A stretch of DNA of 39,195 nt, from positions 1 through 39,195 of the forward strand of contig JAHBWF010000066.1 in NCBI GenBank assembly GCA_019637105.1, in the 5' to 3' direction. Position numbers and translations under genes: made by a program. The stretch comes from Labilithrix sp. GTDB taxonomy: Bacteria; Myxococcota_A; Polyangia; Polyangiales; Polyangiaceae. The notes beneath the pieces were generated by a model. It searched no databases. It was not told where the DNA came from and saw nothing but the letters and a program-made list of their open reading frames with translations. Position 1 is the first letter of the stretch. Each line of letters opens with the position of its first letter. This document shows, one piece after another, positions 23,463-32,400 of the stretch.

Positions 23463-24467
23463 ATGGGACGGACCTTGGTCGCGGGAGCGATCGCGTGCGT
23501 GGTGGTGGCCGCCGCCGGGCACGCGCGCGCGGGTGGAGACGAGGCAGCCGCGGAGGCGCTCTTCGTGGAGGCGAAGAAGCTCGCCGCGCAGAAGAAGTAC
23601 GCCGAGGCGTGCCCGAAGTTCGCGGAGTCGAACCGGCTCGATCGCGGCGCGGGCACCTTGATTCATCTCGGCGACTGCTACGAGAAGAACAAGCAGACCG
23701 CGAGCGCCTGGGCGACGTACAAAGAAGCCGCGAGCGCCGCGCAGGCGCTCGGCCGCAAGGACTGGGAGAAGCTCGCCTCGCAGCGCGCGAGCGCGCTCGA
23801 GCCGAAGCTCGCGCGCCTCACCATCAAGGTCGACAAGGACAACCCCGCCAAGCTCGAGGTCTCGCGCGGCGGGACGAGCGTCGCGGAGGCGTCGTTCGGC
23901 GTGCCGATCCCGGTGGACGTCGGGACGCACGCCGTCGAGGCGACCGCGCCCGGGCACAAGCCGTTCTCGACGTCGGCGACGGTCTCGAAGGACGGCGAGA
24001 GCGTCGAGGTCACCGTCCCCAAGCTGGAGGCCGAGCCCGCGGCGGTCGCCGCCGAGCCGGTCGAGCCGCCGAAGCCGGTCGCCCCCCCGCCGGAGAAGAC
24101 CGAAGACGACGGCAGCGGGCAGCGCACGCTCGGCTTCGTCCTCGGGGGCGTCGGCGTCGCCGGCCTCGCCGCCGGCGCCGTGACCGGGCTCATGGCGATG
24201 GGCAAGAGCAGCGACGCGAAGGCGACGTGCCCGAACGACGGACCGTGCGCGAGCCGCGACGCCGTCGACGCCAGCGAGAGCGCGAGGACGCTCGGGCTCG
24301 TCTCCACGATCGCGTTCGTCGCGGGCGGCGTGGGCCTCGCCGCCGGCGCCGCGCTCGTCTTCACCGCGAAGGGCGAGGGCGACCGCGCCGCGAAGGCCGG
24401 GCGCGTTCGCGTCGCTCCGAACGCCGGGCCGACGGGCGCCGGCTTCACCGTGCTGGGGGTGTTCTGA
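23463..24467 (+). CDS. Exported TPR/PEGA-type protein
   Basis: The protein has 334 residues when started at 23463, where AGGA lies 8 bp upstream; the ATG at 23454 adds three residues and is also possible. The signal peptide ends ARAGG. Residues 30-105 are two TPR-like helix pairs (AEALFVEAKKLAAQKKYAEA, then LIHLGDCYEKNKQTASAW). Residues 115-185 resemble a PEGA-type beta domain, and after a Pro-rich linker there are two hydrophobic helices (about 225-250 and 283-308) around a small Cys loop (CPNDGPC). So the TPR and PEGA parts are probably periplasmic and the C-terminus is inner-membrane. The gene starts 26 bp after the kinase stop, and the next gene begins in its stop codon (TGATG). Confidence 0.8.
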   Translation: MGRTLVAGAIACVVVAAAGHARAGGDEAAAEALFVEAKKLAAQKKYAEACPKFAESNRLDRGAGTLIHLGDCYEKNKQTASAWATYKEAASAAQALGRKDWEKLASQRASALEPKLARLTIKVDKDNPAKLEVSRGGTSVAEASFGVPIPVDVGTHAVEATAPGHKPFSTSATVSKDGESVEVTVPKLEAEPAAVAAEPVEPPKPVAPPPEKTEDDGSGQRTLGFVLGGVGVAGLAAGAVTGLMAMGKSSDAKATCPNDGPCASRDAVDASESARTLGLVSTIAFVAGGVGLAAGAALVFTAKGEGDRAAKAGRVRVAPNAGPTGAGFTVLGVF

Positions 24468-25669
24468 TGAAGCGCGCACACGTCGTCTTGCTCTCGCTCG
24501 GGATCCTCACGGGCTGCGCGGGGCTCATCGGGGTGCCCGACCTGACCTTCGACGAGGGCGACGGCGTCGGAGCCCCGGACGGATCGACGAGCGACGGCGC
24601 CGCCGACGACGCGAGCCCGCCCGGCGACGGCGGCCCCACGACCTGCGACGAGTCGAAGCTCCAGACGGACCCGAAGAACTGCGGCCGCTGCGGGCACGAC
24701 TGCCTCGGCGGCGCCTGCAACGCGGGCGTCTGCGAGAGCGTCCTCCTCTCGGGCGGGCTCGAGAACCCGGTCGACCTCGCCCTCGACGGCGCGAACGTCT
24801 ACGTCACGGCGCGCGGCAACGGCGCGGTGCTGCGCGTCGCGAAGGACGGGAGCAAGACCGACGTGCTCGTGAGCGGCCACGACGAGGCGCGCGGCGTCAC
24901 GCTCGACGGCCAGAACCTCTACTGGTCGAACCTCGAGTTCGCGGGCGACGGCGGAGACGACTACTGGGGCGGCGTCTGGGGCTGCACGCTGCCGGCCTGC
25001 GCGGACGTCCACCTCGTCACGCTGGCCGACTGGGCGGCGAACGTGCGGTACTCGAACGGCTTCCTCTACTTCGCCGAGAACAACAACGGCGCCGTCGTCC
25101 GGGTGAAGCCCGACGGCTCGATGCGGGCCGACGTCGGTTCGGGCAACAAGCCGTTCAGCGTCGCCGTCGACGGCACGCACGTCTATTTCCAGGCCAACGC
25201 CGACGATCTCCGGCGCGTTCAGCTCGACGGCGGCTCGCAAGAGACCGTGGGCCCGCTCAGCTACGGGGGCGCGCTCGGCTTCGTCGCCGTCGACGACGAG
25301 CGAGTCTACTGGGCGTACGGCGAGTACGAGAGCCCCAAGGGGTTCGTCTACAGCGCGCTCAAGTCGAACCCCGCCGCGCCGAAGGTGAGCTACGGGACGG
25401 ACAACGTGGGATCGCTCGGCGTCGCCGTCGACGCGACCACGCTCTACTGGACGAACGAGGGCACGTTCGACGAGGAGAACTCCAGCGCGAAGGACGGCGA
25501 GGTCCTCGCGTGCCCGAAGGCCGGGTGCGACGGCGCGCCCGTGGTCCTCGCGAAGGGCCTCACGGCGCCCGGAGCGATCGCGGTCGACGACGCGGCGGTC
25601 TACTACCTGGTGTTCGGCACGAGGAGAGGCTCCGCGGACGGCGAGCTCCGCAAGATCGCGAAGCCCTGA
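24467..25669 (+). CDS. Lipoprotein with NCGRCG module and beta-propeller-like repeats
   Basis: The protein has 400 residues and starts in the stop of the previous gene (TGATG). The lipobox is ILTGC (Cys17), followed by an Asp/Gly/Ser/Pro linker to about 57. NCGRCGHDC at 71-79 is one copy of the Cys unit repeated in the lipoprotein at 5069. The rest carries strand repeats of the kind VDLALDGANVYVTARGNGAV, VTLDGQNLYWSN, VAVDGTHVYFQA, VAVDDERVYWAY, VAVDATTLYWTN and IAVDDAAVYYLV: six blades of a propeller of the YWTD/NHL kind. It is probably the extracytoplasmic partner in the kinase cassette (inference). Confidence 0.85.
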   Translation: MKRAHVVLLSLGILTGCAGLIGVPDLTFDEGDGVGAPDGSTSDGAADDASPPGDGGPTTCDESKLQTDPKNCGRCGHDCLGGACNAGVCESVLLSGGLENPVDLALDGANVYVTARGNGAVLRVAKDGSKTDVLVSGHDEARGVTLDGQNLYWSNLEFAGDGGDDYWGGVWGCTLPACADVHLVTLADWAANVRYSNGFLYFAENNNGAVVRVKPDGSMRADVGSGNKPFSVAVDGTHVYFQANADDLRRVQLDGGSQETVGPLSYGGALGFVAVDDERVYWAYGEYESPKGFVYSALKSNPAAPKVSYGTDNVGSLGVAVDATTLYWTNEGTFDEENSSAKDGEVLACPKAGCDGAPVVLAKGLTAPGAIAVDDAAVYYLVFGTRRGSADGELRKIAKP

Positions 25670-25729
25670 CGCGCGCTCGCCCGACCTCGGCGCTTGGCGT
25701 GGTCGGCGATCCCCGCTATGGCGTTGGCC

Positions 25730-26590
25730 ATGAGCTACACCCTCGGCGTGCTCGGAGGCAGCGGTCTCTACGAGATGGAAGGTCTCTCCGGCGTCACGGA
25801 GGTCGACGTCGACACGCCGTTCGGCCGGCCGAGCGACGTCCTCGTGAAGGGCACGCTCGACGACGGCACCACCCTCCTCTTCCTGCCGCGCCACGGGCGG
25901 GGCCACCGCGTCCCGCCGCACGCCATCAACTACCGCGCGAACGTGTGCGCGCTGAAGAAGGCCGGGGCGACGCACCTCGTCAGCGTCAGCGCGGTCGGGT
26001 CGATGAAGGAGGAGATCGCGCCCGGGCACCTCGTGGTCCCGGATCAGTTCATCGACCTCACGAAGAGGCGCGTCACGACGTACTTCGAGGACGGCGTCGC
26101 CGCCCACGTGCCGTTCGCCGACCCGACGTGCGCGCTGCTCGCCGGCGCGCTCGCCGCCGCGGCCGATCGCGCGGGCGCCCGCGTCCACCGCGGCGGCACG
26201 TACGTCTGCATGGAGGGCCCGCAGTTCTCGACGCGCGCCGAGAGCCGCGTCTACCGCACCTGGGGCGTGTCGGTCATCGGCATGACGTCGATGCCGGAGG
26301 CGAAGCTCGCCCGCGAGGCCGAGCTCCCGTTCGCCACGCTCGCGCTCGCGACCGACTACGACTGCTGGCACGACGGGCACGACGCCGTGACGGTCGATCA
26401 GGTGGTCGCGACGATGAAGCAGAACGTCTCGTTCGCCAAGAGGGCGCTCGTCGAGCTGTCGGGGCGCCTGCCCGACCCGACGAAGAGCGTCGCGCACCGG
26501 GCGCTCAAGGGCGCGGTCATGACCAGCCCGGGCGCCGTGACCCCCGACGCGCGCGCCCGACTCGCCTGGCTGCTCGATCTCCCCCGGTAG
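25730..26590 (+). CDS. mtnP: S-methyl-5'-thioadenosine phosphorylase
   Basis: This 286-residue enzyme splits methylthioadenosine, a by-product of polyamine and quorum-signal synthesis, with phosphate into adenine and 5-methylthioribose 1-phosphate. The start at 25730 begins MSYTLGVLGGSGLY, the family N-terminus; an in-frame ATG at 25718 is less likely. Landmarks are PRHGRGH, the block NYRANVCALKKAG, SVSAVGSMKEEIAPG, MEGPQFSTRAES, and MTSMPEAKLAREAELPFATL followed by TDYDCWH, which is the methylthioadenosine form rather than the purine nucleoside phosphorylase form. A PfkB-type kinase follows 93 bp later on the same strand, and the two may act together in methionine salvage. That link is inferred from order only. 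Confidence 0.92.
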   Translation: MSYTLGVLGGSGLYEMEGLSGVTEVDVDTPFGRPSDVLVKGTLDDGTTLLFLPRHGRGHRVPPHAINYRANVCALKKAGATHLVSVSAVGSMKEEIAPGHLVVPDQFIDLTKRRVTTYFEDGVAAHVPFADPTCALLAGALAAAADRAGARVHRGGTYVCMEGPQFSTRAESRVYRTWGVSVIGMTSMPEAKLAREAELPFATLALATDYDCWHDGHDAVTVDQVVATMKQNVSFAKRALVELSGRLPDPTKSVAHRALKGAVMTSPGAVTPDARARLAWLLDLPR

Positions 26591-26683
26591 CCCGCCGCAG
26601 CGCGCCGACGCCCGCCTCCGCCGGGCGGCTCATGCGATTCGCATGGCGTCATCGGCGGCGCTTTGGGCTAGGCTGCGCTCGCC

Positions 26684-27616
26684 ATGCAGAAGAGCCCCGC
26701 CCTCATCGTCGGATCCCTCGCGTTCGACGACCTCGAGATGCCCTCCGGTACGTTCCTCGACGTCCTCGGGGGCGCCGCGACCTACTCGTCCATCACCGCG
26801 TCGCTGCTCACGCCGGTGCGCCTCGTCGGCGTCGTCGGCGACGACTTCCCCGCCGCGGTCCTGGACGACCTGAAGAAGCGCGGCGTCGACACCGCGGGCG
26901 TCGAGCACGCCGAGGGCAAGACGTTTCGCTGGCGCGGGCGCTACTCGCCCGACCTCGCCAGCCGGACCACGCTCGACACCCAGCTCAACGTGTTCGCCGA
27001 CTTCCGCCCGAAGATCCCGGCGGAGTTCCGCGCGACGCCGTTCGTGCTCCTCGGCAACATCCACCCGGCGCTCCAGCTCGAGGTCCTCGCCCAGGTCGAG
27101 AAGCCGAAGCTCGTGATCGCGGACACCATGAACTTCTGGATCACCGGCGAGCCGAAGCTCCTCGGCGACGTCTTGAAGCAGGTCGACCTGCTCGTCATCA
27201 ACGACGAGGAGGCGCGCGACCTCACCGGGATCCACAACCTCGTGAAGGCCGCGGCCGACATCCGCAAGCGCGGCCCGTCGCGCCTCATCATCAAGCGCGG
27301 CGAGCACGGCGCGCTCTACTTCGACGACGCCGGCGTGTTCTTCGCGCCCGGCTACCCGCTCGAGGAGGTCGTCGATCCGACCGGCGCGGGCGACTCCTTC
27401 GCCGGCGGGCTCGTCGGCTACATCGCGCGCGCGGGCTCGGTCGACCACCAGACGATCCGCAAGGCGATCTACTTCGGCTCGGCGCTCGGCTCGTTCTGCG
27501 TCGAGGGCATCGGCCCGAAGCGCCTGCTCGACGTCGGCGCGAAGGATCTCGACAAGCGGATGCGGCAGTTCATGGCGCTCGTGGAGACGGGCGGTCCGGT
27601 GACGCTGCCCGAGTGA
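26684..27616 (+). CDS. PfkB-family carbohydrate kinase
   Basis: This 310-residue enzyme is of the ribokinase/adenosine-kinase fold. The N-terminal GG of the substrate lid lies at 29-30 (DVLGGAATYSS), and the C-terminal signature DPTGAGDSFAGG at 231-242 contains the anion hole and the catalytic Asp237. The chain has GDD and VINDEEARDLTG blocks typical of the family. Substrate is not specified by the sequence: a nucleoside, ribose or a similar pentose is likely. It follows the methylthioadenosine phosphorylase by 93 bp and ends 13 bp before the next gene, which argues for a shared transcript with that gene. Confidence 0.88.
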   Translation: MQKSPALIVGSLAFDDLEMPSGTFLDVLGGAATYSSITASLLTPVRLVGVVGDDFPAAVLDDLKKRGVDTAGVEHAEGKTFRWRGRYSPDLASRTTLDTQLNVFADFRPKIPAEFRATPFVLLGNIHPALQLEVLAQVEKPKLVIADTMNFWITGEPKLLGDVLKQVDLLVINDEEARDLTGIHNLVKAAADIRKRGPSRLIIKRGEHGALYFDDAGVFFAPGYPLEEVVDPTGAGDSFAGGLVGYIARAGSVDHQTIRKAIYFGSALGSFCVEGIGPKRLLDVGAKDLDKRMRQFMALVETGGPVTLPE

Positions 27617-27629
27617 GGGAGGTCGACGC

Positions 27630-28817
27630 ATGACGAGGCGGCGCGCGTTCGGTCCGGCGAGAGCCCTGTCACGGCTCGGCGCCGGGTCGCGGAGGGCGGG
27701 TGGCACGGTGGCCCTGCTGGCGGGGCTCGGCGCCGTCGGCGCGACGGTCGTGCTCGCGTGCGAGGACGACCCCCACCGGCGCACGGCGCCCGGTCAGGTG
27801 CTCGGCGGCGGCGGCGCGTGCGAGGCGCTGCCGGGCGAGCTCCCGCGGGCCGACTGCGACGACTCCGAGAAGATCTGCACGCCCGCGCCGGGGTGCGCGA
27901 TCGACGAGGCGCTCTGCGGCTCGAAATCGACCTGCCTGCCGATCGGCGACAACACGGGCAAGGAGGTCCTCGACCTCCGGATCCGCCGCCTCAACATCGC
28001 CGCCCCGGCCGCGCTCGCCAGCCCGTTCATCCAGAACACGGTCGTCAACAGCGGCATCGACCTCGCGCAGCCGGCGTGCGCCGAGGGCGGCCAGGGCCTG
28101 TTCACGTGGATCCTGCGCGTCGACAAGACGGCCAACACCCTCGTCACCGGCGGCGCGCCGCCCGCGGCGGACCCGCTGGGCCAGGGCTTCTGCTTCGCGA
28201 GCTTCGAGATCGGCGGCACCAAGGTCACCCCGATCACCGCGAAGATCGAGCTCACGGGCGACACGTTCAAGACCGTCGAGCGGCAGGACGTGAACATCCC
28301 CATCTTCCTCTCGGAGCAGCTCTCGAGCGCGATCATCCTGCCGATCCGCGACGCGCGCATCGAGGACGTCACGCTCTCCCCGGACGGCAACTGCATCGGC
28401 GCGTTCAACGCCGCCGCGCTCGATCCCGCGTGCGTCGAGGACCGGACGCTGTGCTCGAAGTGGTCCACGGCGGGCGCGCTCGGCGGCTTCATCACGCTCG
28501 AAGAGGCCGACGCGGTGAAGATCCGCGATCTGAACAACAAGTCGCTCTGCGCCTTCTTGGCGTCCGACGCCGGTCTCGTCTGCGGGCGCGACGCGGCGGG
28601 CAAGATCGTCTTCAAGGGCGACTACTGCTCGACGGACAAGTCGCCGGGCAGCTGCCAGGACAGCGTCTGGCTCGCCGCGACGTTCGCCGCGAGCGCGGCG
28701 AAGATCTTCGACGGCCAGGGCGTGGTCGAGGGCTGCTCGGGCGCGACGACCGAGCCCGCCGACGCCGGCGCGGACGCCGACGTGAGCGACGCGGCGGCCA
28801 ACGCCGACGCGCAGTGA
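27630..28817 (+). CDS. Hypothetical lipoprotein co-linear with the PfkB gene
   Basis: The protein has 395 residues. GGGAGG lies 7 bp upstream of the ATG, which comes 13 bp after the previous stop. A long Arg-rich n-region precedes the hydrophobic core and the lipobox VVLAC (Cys44). The mature part has a Cys-rich front (ADCDDSEKICTPAPGCAID), then a large region of mixed strands and helices with few Cys, and an Ala/Asp-rich end (AGADADVSDAAANADAQ). No domain was recognised. Its place after a sugar kinase may be only transcriptional. Confidence 0.75.
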   Translation: MTRRRAFGPARALSRLGAGSRRAGGTVALLAGLGAVGATVVLACEDDPHRRTAPGQVLGGGGACEALPGELPRADCDDSEKICTPAPGCAIDEALCGSKSTCLPIGDNTGKEVLDLRIRRLNIAAPAALASPFIQNTVVNSGIDLAQPACAEGGQGLFTWILRVDKTANTLVTGGAPPAADPLGQGFCFASFEIGGTKVTPITAKIELTGDTFKTVERQDVNIPIFLSEQLSSAIILPIRDARIEDVTLSPDGNCIGAFNAAALDPACVEDRTLCSKWSTAGALGGFITLEEADAVKIRDLNNKSLCAFLASDAGLVCGRDAAGKIVFKGDYCSTDKSPGSCQDSVWLAATFAASAAKIFDGQGVVEGCSGATTEPADAGADADVSDAAANADAQ

Positions 28818-29143
28818 CGCGGCGACCGTCCTCGACGGGCCGAAGGACGTCGACGCAGAGCGTCACGCACGACGCCGTGCGCCATGCCTGCCGTGCGGTG
28901 CATGTGTGCCTGTCGTGATGCTCGCCCGAACGGCTTTGAGACGGGCTTCTCTTCTCATTTCCGGCATTCTGCGCCGGCCCACGTGATAAGGCACACGCGT
29001 CGCGTTGGGGTGGTGACCAATCGTCTTCCTGTCACAATGAGGATGGGCGACGAGCCGGCTCGCAGCGGCCCACATGAGGGTTCCGTGCACGCCGGACGCT
29101 AGACTTCCACGAAGCTGGCTGCGGTCACGAGGAGGAGAGGTCC
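28818..29143. other. Upstream region of the large frame-disrupted gene
   Basis: These 326 bases have no supported gene. Around 28935-29035 the composition is lower in GC than the neighbourhood (GATAAGG, TCACAATGAGG). GGAGGAGAGG at 29131-29140 is a strong ribosome binding site for the ATG at 29144. A promoter is probable near 29000-29060, but no hexamer pair with correct spacing can be named. Confidence 0.4.
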
Positions 29144-29362
29144 ATGCTTTCACGTTTCCGCCACGTCTTCGGCGTCGTGTTCTTTCTCTTGATCGCGTCC
29201 TGCAGCGGCGGCGGCTGCGGCGGGTGCGGTGGCTGCGCGGGGATGACGCCGCTGCCCGGAGGCTTCCCGGCGGACAAGGCCGTCGAGAACGCCGCCTCCG
29301 TGCGCGTGTCGCGCCCCGGCCTCGACTTCCCGAGAAGGAGCTGCCACGATCGCGACCGCTGA
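29144..29362 (+). pseudogene. Out-of-register 5' end of the large exported protein
   Basis: The ATG has a strong ribosome binding site and opens a lipoprotein signal (MLSRFRHVFGVVFFLLIASC, lipidated Cys20), followed by a very unusual Gly/Cys run (GGGCGGCGGCAG). Coding-like text continues to RVSRPGLDF, then the frame is lost: an in-frame TGA ends it at 29362. In the frame one base over, EKELP and LTNAPNGV (about 29331-29384) follow naturally, and from about 29385 the original frame resumes with GVTVGGTCIGV. So at least one base is missing near 29325-29332 and one is extra near 29380-29392, which cancel out. Either the gene is broken in this strain, or the sequence has errors here. Confidence 0.75.
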
Positions 29363-29428
29363 CCAACGCGCCGAACGGCGTGCATCGGCGTCACGGTCGG
29401 CGGCACGTGCATCGGCGTCCGTCCGGAC

Positions 29429-32400
29429 GTGAAGGGCTCGTTCTGCCCCGGCGGCCCCGACCCGAACGCGACGCCCCCGCGCTGCACGGCCGCCGCGGGC
29501 GTCGCCAACGCCCAGTTCCAGATCGACTCCGTCACGCCGAACAACATCACCGTCCGCGCGATCGTGCCGATCAAGCTCGACGACACGCCGGTGAGGATCA
29601 CCGACCCGATCAGCGCGACGATCCACGTCGGCTACGGCTCGAACGGCACCTGCAGCAACGAGAAGCCGGTCGTCCAGCTCAAGCAGCTCCCGGTCACGGT
29701 GTCGATCCCGATCGTCGCGGAGACCACCGCGCCGCGCATCGGGTACTCGAAGATCGACGTCGACGGCGCGGTCATCGACCTCAACGCGATCCAGCCCGGA
29801 GACATCAAGCTGTGCGCCACGTGCGGCGCGCTCCCGGACAACTGGTGCGACACGCTCCTCAACTGGAGCTTCATCAAGGACCGGATCGTCAACTCGCTCA
29901 AGGGCTCGCTCGAGGGTCAGGTCAAGGACATGCTCCGCGACCAGCTCTGCACCAAGCCGAACCCGACGCTCAACCCGTCGTGCCCGACGGAGACGAGCCC
30001 GGACGCGAACAACCGGTACTGCGTCTACGACTCGGCGAAGGACAAGTGCGTCCCGATGCTCCTCGGCACCGACGCCCACGTCGAGCTCGGCGGCTTCCTC
30101 CGCAGCATCTCGCCGAGCACCGCCGGCGGCGTCGACTTCGGGCTCGCCTCGTTCGGCGCGATGAAGCCGGCGCCCGGCCTCGCCACGACGGCGCAGGGCG
30201 ACAGCCCGAACGGGATCACGCTCGGCATGGTCGGCGGCGTCCTCCCGCAGCCGCCGTCGAAGTGCGTCGTCCAGAAGGCGGTCACGCCGCCGACCGGCAT
30301 CCCGATCCCCGACGAGCTGAACCCGTCGGCGGCGGATCCGGCGACGGCGCCGCACGTCGGCATCGCGCTCGCGGGGCGCTTCCTCGATTACTCGTTCACC
30401 AGCGTCTACAACAGCGGTCTGCTCTGCCTCGGCGTCTCGACCGAGCAGTTCGACATGCTGAAGAGCGGCCTCTTGTCGTTCCTCATCCCGTCGCTGAAGA
30501 CGCTCACGTTCGACCAGGCCGACGCCGCCGCCGCGATCTCGACGCGCCCGCAGGCGCCGCCGGAGGTGAAGCTCGGCGGCGGGACGGATCCGAACAAGGA
30601 TCCGCTCCTCCTCGTCACGCTCCCGAAGTTCTCGCTCGACTTCTACATCTGGAGCTTCGACCGCTTCGCCCGCGTCTTCACGTACACCGGCGACCTGACG
30701 ATCCCGGTGAACCTCCAGACGGGCAAGGGTCCGAACAACCCGAACGGCGGCATCGTCCCCGCGCTCGGCGAGATCAAGGTCGCCAACGGTGCCATCACCA
30801 ACGCCGACGTCCTGCTCCTCGACGATCCGAACGTCGTCGTCGGCGCGGTCAGCGGCATCTTCGGCACGGTCTCGAAGCAGCTCGTCGGCTCCGGCTTCTC
30901 GCCCATCGACCTGTCGAGCGCCGTCTCGAGCCTCGGCCTGAACCTCGAGATCAACGACATCAAGAGGCTCACGAAGGGCCAGGACGACTTCGTCGGCATC
31001 TTCGCGACGATGAGCAAGGCGGCCGGCACGGCGCTCGTCGAGTCGGACACGCAGGCGAAGCTCCTCGCCAAGCGCGTGTGGAAGGACCACATGCAGGCGG
31101 CGACCTACGACCCCGCGATGCTCCCCGAGCTCGAGATCGAGCTCTCGTCGTCGCTCGACGACGGCCAGCGCGCGGTCGAGTACTCGTGGTGGATCGACGG
31201 CGGCACGCGCTCGCCGTGGTCGCCCGACAAACGCGTCCTCATCAAGGACGACCAGCTCTTCCTCCAGGGCCGCCACGTCCTCCACGTCACCTCGCGCGTC
31301 GTGGGAGCGCCGGAGACCGAGGACGCGACGCCCGCCGACGTGCCGTACGTCATCGACGCGCTCGCCCCGTTCGTGAAGGTCCAGCGCGACGGCTCGTCCG
31401 CCACGGTCGATGCGTGGGACCTCGTCAGCAAGAGCGACGCGCTCTTGGCGCGCTTCCGGGTCGACGAGGGTGAGTTCGGCGCGTGGCTCCCGCTCGGCGA
31501 GCTCGAGCGCATCGACGTCGGCGCCGCCGAGTCGATCGACGTCGAGGTCAAGGACGAGGAGGGCAACGTCGGGACCGTCCGCCAGGCGCTCCGCGGGCGG
31601 ACCGATCCGACGCTCGGCACGGCCTCCGGCTGCGGCTGCTCGACGCCCGGCACCCAGACCCCCGGCGGCGCCCTCGCGCTCGCCCTCGGCGTCGGCGCGC
31701 TCGCCCTGGTCGTCCTCCGTCGTCGCGGCGGCGACGCCGCGCGGCGCGCGATGACCCGCGGCGGCATGGCCCTCGGCGCGATCGGTCTCGTGGCCGCCAC
31801 GAGCCAGGGCTGCGCGTGCGGGAGCGAGGCCGATCCGCAGACGGGCTGCGGCTCGGACTGCAACCAGCCTTGCCTGACCGACCTCGCGAAGGGCCAGCCG
31901 GGCGCGTACCTCTCGGTCGCGAAGGCGAAGGACGGCTCGATCTGGGCGGCGGGCTACAACGACTCGCTCCTGTCGGAGGCCGACGCGCTCTTGTGGGGCG
32001 ACCTCGTCGTCGGCAAGTACGACCTCGGCAAGCAGGAGGTCGAGTGGGAGACGGTCGACGGCGTCCCGGCGCGCACCGACGGCACCTGCCCGGCGTTCGA
32101 GCCGTACGGCTGGCGCGGCGGCGAGACCGACTCCGGCGACAACGTCGGCCGCTACACGTCGATCCAGATCTCGACCAACGACCAGCCGATGGTCAGCTAC
32201 TACGACGACACGAACAAGCGCCTGAAGTTCGCGATCAACGACGGCGGCTGGAAGGTGTCGGTGCTCAAGGAGCAGGCCGGCGCCGACATCGGCAAGTACA
32301 GCAAGATGCTGCTCGTCGACGGAAAGCCCGTCATCGCGTACATGCACCTCGAGCCGGGCAACGGCGGGCGCACGCGCACGAAGATCTCGCTCGCCCGCGC

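Noticed and set aside
23678-26497. 939-codon minus-strand frame opposite the TPR/PEGA-type, lipoprotein and mtnP genes
   Set aside because: It crosses three clearly coding genes in antisense and has shadow composition.
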